From assembly GCA_025363775.1 (NCBI GenBank), contig JANYLG010000066.1, positions 1 through 52,863 of the forward strand: 52,863 bases of DNA, given 5' to 3'. The notes under the pieces are model-generated. The model worked only from the letters and a program-made list of their open reading frames with translations, was not told the DNA's origin and ran no database searches. Shown here in pieces: positions 20,125-28,789 of the stretch (its first letter is position 1; every line of letters starts with the position of its first letter). The position numbers were made by a program, and so were the translations under genes. The stretch is from Acidobacteriota bacterium. GTDB lineage: Bacteria > Acidobacteriota > Vicinamibacteria > Vicinamibacterales > Fen-181.

Positions 20125-20433
20125 ATGACTCCGATTACCCCGGTTCACTACATGGTCTTGTCGGCGGCGCTGTTCATCATCGGCGTCATCGGCGTGATGA
20201 CCCGCCGCAACATCATCGTGATCCTGATGTCGATCGAGCTGATGTTGAACGCGGTGAACATCAACCTCGTGGCGTTCTCGAACCTCTGGCAGAACGCCGC
20301 CGGCCAGGTGTTCGTGATTTTCGTCATCTGCGTCGCCGCGGCGGAAGCGGCCGTCGGGCTGGGCATCATCCTCGCGTTCTACCGCAACAAGGAAACGGTG
20401 AACATCGACGAGATGACCCTGATGCGATGGTAA
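20125..20433 (+). CDS. nuoK: NADH-quinone oxidoreductase subunit K
   Basis: 102 aa; [25 protein letters not shown] and [28 protein letters not shown]. Confidence 0.96.
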   Translation: MTPITPVHYMVLSAALFIIGVIGVMTRRNIIVILMSIELMLNAVNINLVAFSNLWQNAAGQVFVIFVICVAAAEAAVGLGIILAFYRNKETVNIDEMTLMRW

Positions 20434-20494
20434 GCGACGACGGCTCCTGCGGCCTCTGAGTTAGCGCATTCGTTGAACGGCATATAGGCGTCAC

Positions 20495-22729
20495 ATGGAT
20501 TTGATCTGGCTCATTCCGCTCCTGCCCGGCCTGGGCGCGGCCGTGAACGGCATCTTCGGCATCCGCTACTTCAGCAAGCGGACGGCCGGGGTGCTCGCGT
20601 GCACCACCATGGCGATCGCGCTCGGTCTGTCGCTGACGGCGTTCGTCCAGCTGCTCGGGCTGTCGCCCGAGGCGCGGGTGCACGACGTGGTGCTGTTCGA
20701 CTGGTTCCCGCGCACGGCGCTCGAGATGGCGGGCGGCCGCATCGGGTCGCTGCACATCCCGTGGGCGTTCCGTCTCGACCCGCTCTCGTCGATGATGATC
20801 CTGATCGTGACGGGGATAGGCTTCCTGATCCACGTCTATTCGATCGGCTACATGCACGACGAGCCGCGCGGCGGCGTGGCACGCTACTTCTCCTACCTGA
20901 ACCTGTTCTGCTTCTTCATGCTCACCCTGGTGCTCGGCGCCAACTACCTGGTCATGTTCGTGGGCTGGGAGGGCGTGGGCCTCTGTTCGTACCTGCTGAT
21001 CGGCTACTGGTACGAGAAGAAGAGCGCGGCGGACGCGGGCAAGAAGGCGTTCATCTTCAACCGCGTGGGCGACTGGGGATTCCTGCTCGGCGTCTTCCTG
21101 ATCTACTTCACCTTCGGGTCGTTCGACTTCCGCGAGGTGGCCAACGCCGCCGCCACGCTGCCGGTCGAAACCGCGCAGTTCGGCACCCTGTCGCTCATCA
21201 CCCTCCTGCTGTTCGTCGGCGCCACGGGCAAGAGCGCGCAGATCCCGCTCTACGTGTGGCTGCCTGACGCCATGGAGGGCCCCACACCGGTGTCCGCCCT
21301 GATCCACGCGGCCACGATGGTGACGGCTGGCGTCTACATGGTCGGGCGCAACGCGGTGCTCTTCACCCACGCCCCGATGACGATGGAGATCGTGGCGATC
21401 GTCGGCGTGCTCACGGCGGTCATGGCGGCCTCGATCGGTCTGGTGCAGACCGATATCAAGCGCGTCCTGGCCTACTCGACCGTCTCGCAGCTCGGCTACA
21501 TGTTCGTGGCGATGGGCGTCGGCGCGTTCGCGGCGGGCGCGTTCCACCTGATGACCCACGCCTTCTTCAAGGCGCTCCTCTTCCTCTGCAGCGGCGCGGT
21601 CATCCACGGCATGGCCGGCGAGCAGAACATGCTGAAGATGGGCGGCTTGCGAAAGCACCTGCCGATCACCTTCTGGACGATGATGATCGGCACGTTCGCG
21701 ATTGCCGGCATGCCGCCGTTGTCTGGATTCTTCAGCAAGGACGAGATCCTCTACAAGGCGTTCCTCTCGAACAAGGCGATCTGGGGCCTGGCGGCGTTCG
21801 CGGCGCTGATGACCGCGTTCTACATGTACCGCTTGATGTCCCTCACCTTCTTCGGGCCGTACCGGGGGGCGGCGTGGGAGACGGCCGGAGACGGGCACGG
21901 CGGCGGCCACGGCGACGACGCCGGGCACGGCGGCCATGCCGCGTGGCACGGGCCGCACGAGGCGCCGAAGTCGATGACGTTTGCGCTGGTGGTGCTCGCG
22001 GTCGGCGCGGTGCTGGCCGGCCTGGTCGGCATCCCGGCGGCGCTCGGGGGCGGCAACGCCATCGAGCACTTCCTGGCCCCGAGCTTCGAAGCGTCCCATG
22101 GCGCTCTCACGGCTGGTGGCACGGGTCACGCCGGCACGGGCGTCGGCACGGAGGCCGGCGCTACAACGTATTCCGGTGCGGCCACCCACACTGAACCCGC
22201 CACCGCTCCTGGGGCGGCGGCCTTCGTGCCGGCGGAAGGCGGAGCGGAAATCTCCAAGGCCTTCGAGCTGGGCCTGATGGCGTTCTCGGTGCTGCTCGGC
22301 ATCATCGGCATTGCCGTGGCCTACCGCTTCTACGTGCGCAGCCCCGAGATCGCGGCTCGACTCGAGCAGCGGCTGTCGGGCCCGCACCGCGTCCTGACGA
22401 ACAAGTACTACGTGGACGAGCTCTACGACGCGACCGTGATCACGGGCACGATGGCGAGCGCCAATGGCCTCTGGACGTTCGACCGTCACGTCGTGGACGG
22501 CGCGGTCAACGGCTCGGGCTGGATGACGATTTTCTCGTCGTGGTTCTCGGGCATCATCGACAAGTATCTCGTGGACGGCCTGGTGAACCTGGTCGGCTCC
22601 GTGCTGCAGGAATCGAGCTTCGTGTTCCGCCGCCTGCAGACCGGGTTGATCCAGAACTACGCGCTGCTGATGCTGTTCGGCGTTTTTGCCTTCGTGAGCA
22701 TCTATCTCCTCCTGGTGCGGTCGCTATGA
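20495..22729 (+). CDS. nuoL: NADH-quinone oxidoreductase subunit L
   Basis: 744 aa; FVGWEGVGLCSYLLIGYWYEKKSAADAGKKAFIFNRVGDWGF; LPDAMEGPTPVSALIHAATMVTAGVYMV. Confidence 0.96.
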   Translation: MDLIWLIPLLPGLGAAVNGIFGIRYFSKRTAGVLACTTMAIALGLSLTAFVQLLGLSPEARVHDVVLFDWFPRTALEMAGGRIGSLHIPWAFRLDPLSSMMILIVTGIGFLIHVYSIGYMHDEPRGGVARYFSYLNLFCFFMLTLVLGANYLVMFVGWEGVGLCSYLLIGYWYEKKSAADAGKKAFIFNRVGDWGFLLGVFLIYFTFGSFDFREVANAAATLPVETAQFGTLSLITLLLFVGATGKSAQIPLYVWLPDAMEGPTPVSALIHAATMVTAGVYMVGRNAVLFTHAPMTMEIVAIVGVLTAVMAASIGLVQTDIKRVLAYSTVSQLGYMFVAMGVGAFAAGAFHLMTHAFFKALLFLCSGAVIHGMAGEQNMLKMGGLRKHLPITFWTMMIGTFAIAGMPPLSGFFSKDEILYKAFLSNKAIWGLAAFAALMTAFYMYRLMSLTFFGPYRGAAWETAGDGHGGGHGDDAGHGGHAAWHGPHEAPKSMTFALVVLAVGAVLAGLVGIPAALGGGNAIEHFLAPSFEASHGALTAGGTGHAGTGVGTEAGATTYSGAATHTEPATAPGAAAFVPAEGGAEISKAFELGLMAFSVLLGIIGIAVAYRFYVRSPEIAARLEQRLSGPHRVLTNKYYVDELYDATVITGTMASANGLWTFDRHVVDGAVNGSGWMTIFSSWFSGIIDKYLVDGLVNLVGSVLQESSFVFRRLQTGLIQNYALLMLFGVFAFVSIYLLLVRSL

Positions 22730-24471
22730 ATCATTTGCTATCGTTGATCCTGTTCACGCCGCTGGTCGGCGCCGCCGTGCTGATGTTCGTGAACAAGCGC
22801 AGCGAGAACGCCATCCGCTGGATCGCGAACCTCTTCGCGATGGCCGGCTTCCTCGTCTCGCTGCCGCTCTGGTTCTACTACGACGACAAGAACCCGTCGT
22901 GGCAATTCGTGGAGCAGGCGGCGTGGATCCCGTCGATCGGCGCCGACTACCACCTCGGCGTAGACGGGTTCGCCGTCCTGCTGCTCCTGCTGACGACGAT
23001 GATGGGCGCGATCGCCATCCTGTCGTCGTGGACCGCGATCACGGAGCGGGTGAAGGAGTTCTACATCTTCCTGCTCATCCTCCAGACCGGGATGATCGGC
23101 GCCTTCGTGTCGCTCGACTTCCTGCTGTTCTTCCTGTTCTGGGAGGTGATGCTGGTCCCGATGTACTTCCTGATCGGCATCTGGGGCAGCGACCGGCGGC
23201 TCTACTCGGCCATCAAGTTCTTCCTCTACACCCTGACGGGCAGCGTCGTCATGCTGCTCGGGATCCTGGCCCTCTACTTCAACTACACGGACCCGCAGAC
23301 CGGCCTGCACACGTTCGACATCGTCCAGTTCCAGCAGCACGGCTTCGACACCAGCTTGCAGTGGTGGGTCTTCCTGGCCTTCTTCCTGGGCTTCGCGATC
23401 AAGGTGCCGATGTTCCCGTTCCACACCTGGCTGCCCGACGCGCACACGGACGCGCCGACGGCCGGCTCGGTCATCCTGGCCGCCGTCCTCCTGAAGATGG
23501 GGACGTATGGGTTCATCCGCTTCAGCCTGCCGATCCTGCCCGACGCGACGCGCGCGTTCGTCCCGATGATCGCGACGTTGTCGATCATCGGCATCGTCTA
23601 CGGCGCGCTGGTGGCGATGGCGCAGCGCGACTGGAAGCGGCTCGTTGCCTACTCTTCGGTCAGCCACATGGCGCTGGTGATGCTCGGGATGTTTGCCCTC
23701 AACCCGGTGGGCATCAAGGGCAGCATCATCCAGCAGATCAACCACGGCATCTCGACTGGCGCGCTCTTCCTGCTCGTCGGCGTCGTGTACGAGCGGCGGC
23801 ACACCCGGGAGATCTCCGAGTACGGCGGCTTGTCCAAGGTGATGCCGGTCTACGCGGCCATCTTCTGCGTGATGATGCTCTCGTCGATCGGCCTGCCGGC
23901 CCTCAACGGGTTCATCGGTGAGTTCCTGATCCTCCAGGGCATCTTCACGGTGAGCAAGATCTGGGCGGCCTTCGCGGCGACGGGCATCGTCCTCGGGGCG
24001 GCCTACATGCTGTGGCTCTACCAGCGCACGATGTTCGGCAAGATCGAGAACCCGAAGAACGAGCATCTGCCCGACCTCAATTTCCGCGAGGTCATGACGT
24101 TCGTGCCGCTCATCATCCTGGCCGTCTGGATCGGCATCTACCCGACGCCGTTCCTCAACCGGCTGAACACCTCGGTGGACAGGGTGATTGCGCGAGTCAG
24201 CCCGCAGTACCTGCAGCAGAACGCCTCCGGCACGCCCGCCGATTGCGGGCAGAAGCCAGCCGCGTCGAAGTGGCAGGTGGCCCCGTGCGGTCCCGACCAG
24301 GCCGCGTCCCCGGCGACCGCCCCGGCCGGCACCGTGCCGGCGGACCAGCCGACGAAGGTCGAGCCCAAAAATATTCCAGCCGGCGGAACCGCGCCGTCGC
24401 ATGAACCCGGCAAGGCCATGCCGCCCGCCACGGCGGCAGCGGCCCCCGCCAAGCCGGTGGGAGGACGGTAA
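22726..24471 (+). CDS. nuoM: NADH-quinone oxidoreductase subunit M with low-complexity C-terminal tail
   Basis: ATGA overlap with nuoL; FWEVMLVPMYFLIGIWG; MFPFHTWLPDAHTDAPTAGSVILAAVLLKMGTYGF; ends in an Ala/Pro-rich tail. Confidence 0.95.
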   Translation: MNHLLSLILFTPLVGAAVLMFVNKRSENAIRWIANLFAMAGFLVSLPLWFYYDDKNPSWQFVEQAAWIPSIGADYHLGVDGFAVLLLLLTTMMGAIAILSSWTAITERVKEFYIFLLILQTGMIGAFVSLDFLLFFLFWEVMLVPMYFLIGIWGSDRRLYSAIKFFLYTLTGSVVMLLGILALYFNYTDPQTGLHTFDIVQFQQHGFDTSLQWWVFLAFFLGFAIKVPMFPFHTWLPDAHTDAPTAGSVILAAVLLKMGTYGFIRFSLPILPDATRAFVPMIATLSIIGIVYGALVAMAQRDWKRLVAYSSVSHMALVMLGMFALNPVGIKGSIIQQINHGISTGALFLLVGVVYERRHTREISEYGGLSKVMPVYAAIFCVMMLSSIGLPALNGFIGEFLILQGIFTVSKIWAAFAATGIVLGAAYMLWLYQRTMFGKIENPKNEHLPDLNFREVMTFVPLIILAVWIGIYPTPFLNRLNTSVDRVIARVSPQYLQQNASGTPADCGQKPAASKWQVAPCGPDQAASPATAPAGTVPADQPTKVEPKNIPAGGTAPSHEPGKAMPPATAAAAPAKPVGGR

Positions 24472-25952
24472 TGCCAGGGGGTCTTTCGCCCAGCGATTTC
24501 ACCGCGCTGATGCCGGAGTTCGTCCTCACCGGCGTCGCGCTCCTCGTCCTGCTCGCGGATGCCTTCCTCCCGAGAGCCAGGCACGGGGCAATCGCCTGGT
24601 TCTCGCTCGCCGGCCTCGTGCTGACGGCCGCCGTCCTCGTCCCGTACGCCGGTGAGCACGCCACGGCTGCTCGGGGCATGGTGGCCGTGGATGGGTTCGG
24701 GGCGTTCTTCAAGTTTCTCTTCCTCCTGGCGGCTGCCCTGACGATTCTGATGTCGCCGCGCTACCTGCAGGTGGAGGGCGTGCGGCCTGGAACCTACTAC
24801 TTCCTGGTCCTGTGCGCCACGCTTGGCATGATGTTCATGGCGAGCGGCATCGACCTGGTGACGATCTTCATCGGCCTGGAGACGATGGCGATCTCGTTCT
24901 ATATCCTGGTGGGTTTCATCAAGCCGAACCGCCGGTCGAACGAGGCTGCGGTCAAGTATTTCCTCCTCGGCACCTTCTCGCTCGGCCTGCTGCTCTACGG
25001 GATGTCGATCCTGTACGGGTTGACGGCGACCACAAACCTCCGCGCGATCGCGACGATCCTGGCGAGCGGGGAGCACCACCCCTGGTTGCCGCTGGCGGTG
25101 ATCCTGCTCGTGGCCGGCGTCGGCTTCAAGATCGCGGCGGTGCCTTTCCACATGTGGGCGCCCGATGTGTACGAAGGCGCGCCCACGCCGATTACCGCCT
25201 TCCTGTCGGTGGGCTCCAAGGCCGCCTCGTTCGCCATGCTCCTCCGGATCTTCTTCGAGGGGCTGCCGTCGGCGAACGGCGACTGGGGCCTGCTCTTCTA
25301 CGCGCTCGCGGTCCTGACGATGACCGTCGGCAACATTGCGGCGCTGACGCAGAGCAACGTCAAGCGGATGCTGGCGTATTCGTCGATCGCCCACGCCGGG
25401 TACCTGCTGATCGCGATCGTGGCCGCCACGCGCGTGCCGCAGACCGGCGTGAAGGCCGCCCTCATCTACCTCGTCGTCTACGCCTTCATGCAGTTTGGCG
25501 CGTTCGGCGTGATCACGCTCCTGCGGCGCCACGACGTGATCGGCGAGGAACTCAAGGACATGTCCGGCCTGTTCCAGCGCAGCCCGTTGGTCGGCACGGC
25601 GATGCTGCTCTTCATGCTGTCGCTCGGCGGCATCCCGCCGACCGCGGGCTTCATGGGGAAGCTCTGGTTGTTCAGCGCGGCCATTGACGGTGGCTACTAT
25701 TGGCTGGCCGTCATTGGCGTCCTCAACAGCGCGGTCTCCCTGTACTACTACCTCCGCGTCGTCGTCTTCATGTGGTTCAAGGGAGACCCGACCGGGTCCG
25801 AGTTGGTGATGTCGCCGGGGATGGCCATCCTGCTGGCGATCACGATTGCCGGGACGATCGCGATCGGCGTCTACCCGCGGCCGCTGTTCGACCTCGCCGA
25901 TATCTCGGCGCGCACCCTCGGGGCGGGAGGGATCACGGCAACGCTGCGATGA
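24471..25952 (+). CDS. nuoN: NADH-quinone oxidoreductase subunit N
   Basis: 493 aa; IFIGLETMAISFYILVGF; AVPFHMWAPDVYEGAPTPITAFLSVGSKAASFA; LSLGGIPPTAGFMGKLWLF. TAATG overlap with nuoM. Confidence 0.95.
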   Translation: MPGGLSPSDFTALMPEFVLTGVALLVLLADAFLPRARHGAIAWFSLAGLVLTAAVLVPYAGEHATAARGMVAVDGFGAFFKFLFLLAAALTILMSPRYLQVEGVRPGTYYFLVLCATLGMMFMASGIDLVTIFIGLETMAISFYILVGFIKPNRRSNEAAVKYFLLGTFSLGLLLYGMSILYGLTATTNLRAIATILASGEHHPWLPLAVILLVAGVGFKIAAVPFHMWAPDVYEGAPTPITAFLSVGSKAASFAMLLRIFFEGLPSANGDWGLLFYALAVLTMTVGNIAALTQSNVKRMLAYSSIAHAGYLLIAIVAATRVPQTGVKAALIYLVVYAFMQFGAFGVITLLRRHDVIGEELKDMSGLFQRSPLVGTAMLLFMLSLGGIPPTAGFMGKLWLFSAAIDGGYYWLAVIGVLNSAVSLYYYLRVVVFMWFKGDPTGSELVMSPGMAILLAITIAGTIAIGVYPRPLFDLADISARTLGAGGITATLR

Positions 25953-25965
25953 TAGGAAATCCTGT

Positions 25966-25989
25966 GGAGCAGGGCTGAAGCCCTGCTCC
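25966..25989. repeat. Perfect 10-bp hairpin with TGAA tetraloop between nuoN and atpZ
   Basis: GGAGCAGGGC-TGAA-GCCCTGCTCC. Confidence 0.7.
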
Positions 25990-26000
25990 GACTGATAGAT

Positions 26001-26228
26001 ATGTCCCTTCCCCCCAAGTCCTCCATGGGTTCTCTCGGCGCGCTCAGCGCCGTCGGGATCGCCTTCGTCCTCGCCGTGGTCTTCGGTTTCATGATCGGCT
26101 ATTTCCTCGACCGCTGGCTCGGGACCACTCCGCTGTTCATCATCGTGTTCTTCTTCATCGGCGTCGCCGCCGGGATCGTCAACGTCGTCCGGACGGCGAA
26201 CGCCGTGACCCGGGACGAGAACCGGTGA
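26001..26228 (+). CDS. atpZ: AtpZ/AtpI-family small membrane protein
   Basis: 75 aa; two TM segments, FGFMIGYFLDRWLGTTPLFIIVFFFIGVAAGIVNV; upstream of atpB. Confidence 0.8.
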   Translation: MSLPPKSSMGSLGALSAVGIAFVLAVVFGFMIGYFLDRWLGTTPLFIIVFFFIGVAAGIVNVVRTANAVTRDENR

Positions 26229-26686
26229 GGCTCGGCGACCGCGATCAGGCCTTGCGACAATTCGAATGGGACGCAGTTGTAACCTGCGGCGCGATGGCGG
26301 CCCTGGCGCTGGCTCTCGGTCGCGGCCGGCCGGCCGGAGCCGTCAGCGTTCTGGCGGGCGGCGGCCTGATGGCTTTGTCCTACTGGGCGATCAAGGGCGG
26401 CGTGGACGTCGTGGTGGACCTCGTCGGCAGGCGCGACCGTGACAAAGCGTCGGACGCGTCGACGGAACGTGAGGGGGTTCCGGCGCTGCCCGCCCGCCGC
26501 CGGGTCGGGCTCGCAGTGAAGTTCTTCACAAGGTACGCTTTACTGGCTGTCGGGGCGTACGTTATGCTGACGTGTTTCCGTCTGCATCCCGTCGGCCTGC
26601 TGGCCGGCGCGATGACGCCATTCGTGGCGGCGGCAGTGCTGGCGGTGCGCTCGTCCCGGGCGTCCTCCCACCGGGAACATCCGTGA
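26225..26686 (+). CDS. ATP synthase subunit I-like membrane protein
   Basis: 153 aa with predicted TM segments, between atpZ and atpB; overlaps atpZ by 4 nt. Confidence 0.55.
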   Translation: MRLGDRDQALRQFEWDAVVTCGAMAALALALGRGRPAGAVSVLAGGGLMALSYWAIKGGVDVVVDLVGRRDRDKASDASTEREGVPALPARRRVGLAVKFFTRYALLAVGAYVMLTCFRLHPVGLLAGAMTPFVAAAVLAVRSSRASSHREHP

Positions 26687-26690
26687 CATC

Positions 26691-27500
26691 ATGGAGAAAC
26701 TCGAGCACCCGCTCTGGATCGTGCACGTGGTCAACGCGCTGTTCGGCCCGCTGGTGGCCGCCGCGTTGCGCCCGCTCGGCATCGCGTTCCAGCCAGGGCA
26801 CGACGTCATTCCCGACTTCATCGTGATGTCGCTGCTGATCCTGGTCGCCATTTCGATCCTGTGCCTGATCATCAGGTCGCGCCTGAGCGTGGAGAATCCC
26901 GGGACGCTGCAGATCGCGCTCGAGGAAGCGGTCTCGTTCATCTACGGGATGGTGGACGACTACATCGGTCCCAAGGGACGCAGCTACGTGACGCTGGTCG
27001 GGACGATGTTCATCTTCATCCTGAGCGGCAACCTGATGGGGCTGATCCCTGGCCTGATGTCGCCGACCAGCAACTTCAACGTGACGCTCGGCTGCGCCCT
27101 GACCGTGTTCGTCTACTATCAGTTCCACGGGTTCAAGGAGCAGGGCGTGGTCGGGTACATGAAGCACTTCCTGGTGCCGGCCGGTGCGCCGATCTGGATC
27201 GCGCCGATCTACCTGCCGATCGAGATCATCAGCCACCTGTCGCGCGTGCTGTCGCTGTCGGTCCGGTTGTTCGGCAACATCTTCGGCGAGGACCTGGTCA
27301 TCCTGATCCTCTTCAGCATCGTTCCGTTCGTGGTGCCGTTGCCGATGATGTTCCTCGGGCTGGTCACCGCGGCGCTCCAGGCGTTCATTTTCGCGATGCT
27401 CACGACGATCTATCTGGCGGGCGCGGTGGTGGTAGACCACGGGCCGGAGGGCCACGATTCGCACGGGGATCACGGGGCGGCAGAACTCGGCACGGCCTGA
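26691..27500 (+). CDS. atpB: F0F1 ATP synthase subunit a
   Basis: 269 aa; SHLSRVLSLSVRLFGNIFGEDLVILILF (conserved Arg) and TAALQAFIFAMLTTIYLAGAV. Confidence 0.95.
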   Translation: MEKLEHPLWIVHVVNALFGPLVAAALRPLGIAFQPGHDVIPDFIVMSLLILVAISILCLIIRSRLSVENPGTLQIALEEAVSFIYGMVDDYIGPKGRSYVTLVGTMFIFILSGNLMGLIPGLMSPTSNFNVTLGCALTVFVYYQFHGFKEQGVVGYMKHFLVPAGAPIWIAPIYLPIEIISHLSRVLSLSVRLFGNIFGEDLVILILFSIVPFVVPLPMMFLGLVTAALQAFIFAMLTTIYLAGAVVVDHGPEGHDSHGDHGAAELGTA

Positions 27501-27594
27501 GCGGGGAAGAGGGACAAGGCGGGGCGCGGGCCCTGCGAATCGGTTTGGCAGCGCAAGGCCGCAGCCTTGCTGAATTTCGGAGGAGGCCTGTATC

Positions 27595-27936
27595 GTGCGT
27601 AAATCGCTGGTGCTGTCGCTGACGTTGTTGTTCGTGGCCGCGGGCTTGGTTGCGCCGCTCTTCGCCCAGGGTGCGGCTCCGGCGGGTGGGGGCAGCGAGG
27701 TGGCGAAGTGGTCGATCATCACGGCCGGATTCGCCCTGGCCATCGCGGCGGCGTTCGGCGCCCTCGGCCAGTCGAAGGGCCTGAGCTCGGCGGTCGAAGC
27801 GATCGCGCGCAACCCCAGCGCAACCCCCGACATCCGGTTCGCCCTGATCCTCGGGCTCGTGCTGATCGAGTCGCTCGTGATCTACGTGCTGCTCGTCGCG
27901 CTGATCCTGTTCTTCGTCAAGCCGTTCCCCGTATAA
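27595..27936 (+). CDS. atpE: F0F1 ATP synthase subunit c with N-terminal signal-like segment
   Basis: 113 aa, GTG start with AGGAGG upstream; FGALGQSKGLSSAVEAIARNPSATPDIRFALILGLVLIESLVIYVLLVALILFF. Confidence 0.94.
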   Translation: MRKSLVLSLTLLFVAAGLVAPLFAQGAAPAGGGSEVAKWSIITAGFALAIAAAFGALGQSKGLSSAVEAIARNPSATPDIRFALILGLVLIESLVIYVLLVALILFFVKPFPV

Positions 27937-27960
27937 GCCCGGCCGAACGGCGGCCGATCG

Positions 27961-27988
27961 GCAGGGGCGCGCCCCGTCGCGCCCCTGC
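27961..27988. terminator. Strong GC hairpin after atpE, no T-tract
   Basis: GCAGGGGCGCG-CCCCGT-CGCGCCCCTGC, a perfect 11-bp stem 25 nt after the atpE stop. Confidence 0.5.
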
Positions 27989-28029
27989 GGCGCCTTCCCT
28001 GGCGGCTCAGTCCTGAGCGCCACCCTGAT

Positions 28030-28720
28030 CCACGTCGCCCAAGCGTGCCGCGCCGGAGGTGTCCGCACGGCTCCAGGGCCATGCCGACCAGCGGCGGTGT
28101 CCACGAAGAAGGTGACGCTGCGGCTTGGCCGCTGCGCGAAGGGGAACTAGAGATACGGCTCGTGGCCTTCCTTCAGGTCATTCGTCGGCCCATCTTCGAC
28201 GATGCCGACGACCTGGCGATCCGCGCCGGCCGATCGCACCCAGGTGCCAACCGGATCCTGCCCGCCGCGATAGAACCGCTGCGCAAACGACTCGTTCACC
28301 ATGACCACCCGCATCGACTGGGCCCCATCCGCGGGCGTGAACGCGTGACCGCGAACGACGCGCGAGCCGGTTGTGGCGAAGTAGCTCGGGCTCACCTGGT
28401 TGAAGCCGAACGACAGCGCGGGCTGCCCGGGCATCTCGACCGGGACTGTCGCTCCACCGCCCGAGCCGCTGAGCAACGCCCGTCGCGCGAACGCCACGCG
28501 CTTCACGCCGGGCAACTCCGCAATCCCCCGACCACCGCTATGTTCTTTCCAGGACGGAGGCGACGATTCAGGCGGCATCGGCGACCAGGCGCGGCCAGAC
28601 GGTCTTGAACACGGCGGCCACCCGAGCCCGATTACCTTTCGACTGCCGAATGCATCGCTCGGGCCACGATGCGCCGGCGATCCTGCTGCTGCCTCGTCAT
28701 CGTCGTCTCCTTGGACATCA
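28030..28720 (-). pseudogene. Degraded ABC-type permease, MacB/FtsX-like ADOP family
   Basis: Readable fragments MSKETTMTRQQQDRRRIVARAMHSAVER*, FNQVSPSYFATTGSRVVRGHAFTPADGAQSMRVVMVNESFAQRFYRGGQDPVGTWVRSAGADRQVVGIVEDGPTNDLKEGHEPYL*FPFAQRPSRSVTFFVDTA, with an in-frame TAG. Confidence 0.72.
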
Positions 28721-28789
28721 GTCTCTCCTCAAATGGGTGTCCAAGAAGACCGGGTCCGCCTCACGCGTGTCATGGCGTGTCATGGCGTG

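Noticed and set aside
20366-22489. 707-aa minus-strand ORF
   Set aside because: Antisense to nuoL; biased Arg/His/Asp composition and no domain.
22738-24402. 554-aa minus-strand ORF
   Set aside because: Antisense to nuoM; shadow ORF.
26562-27833. 423-aa minus-strand ORF
   Set aside because: Antisense to atpB/atpE, which have clear conserved motifs.
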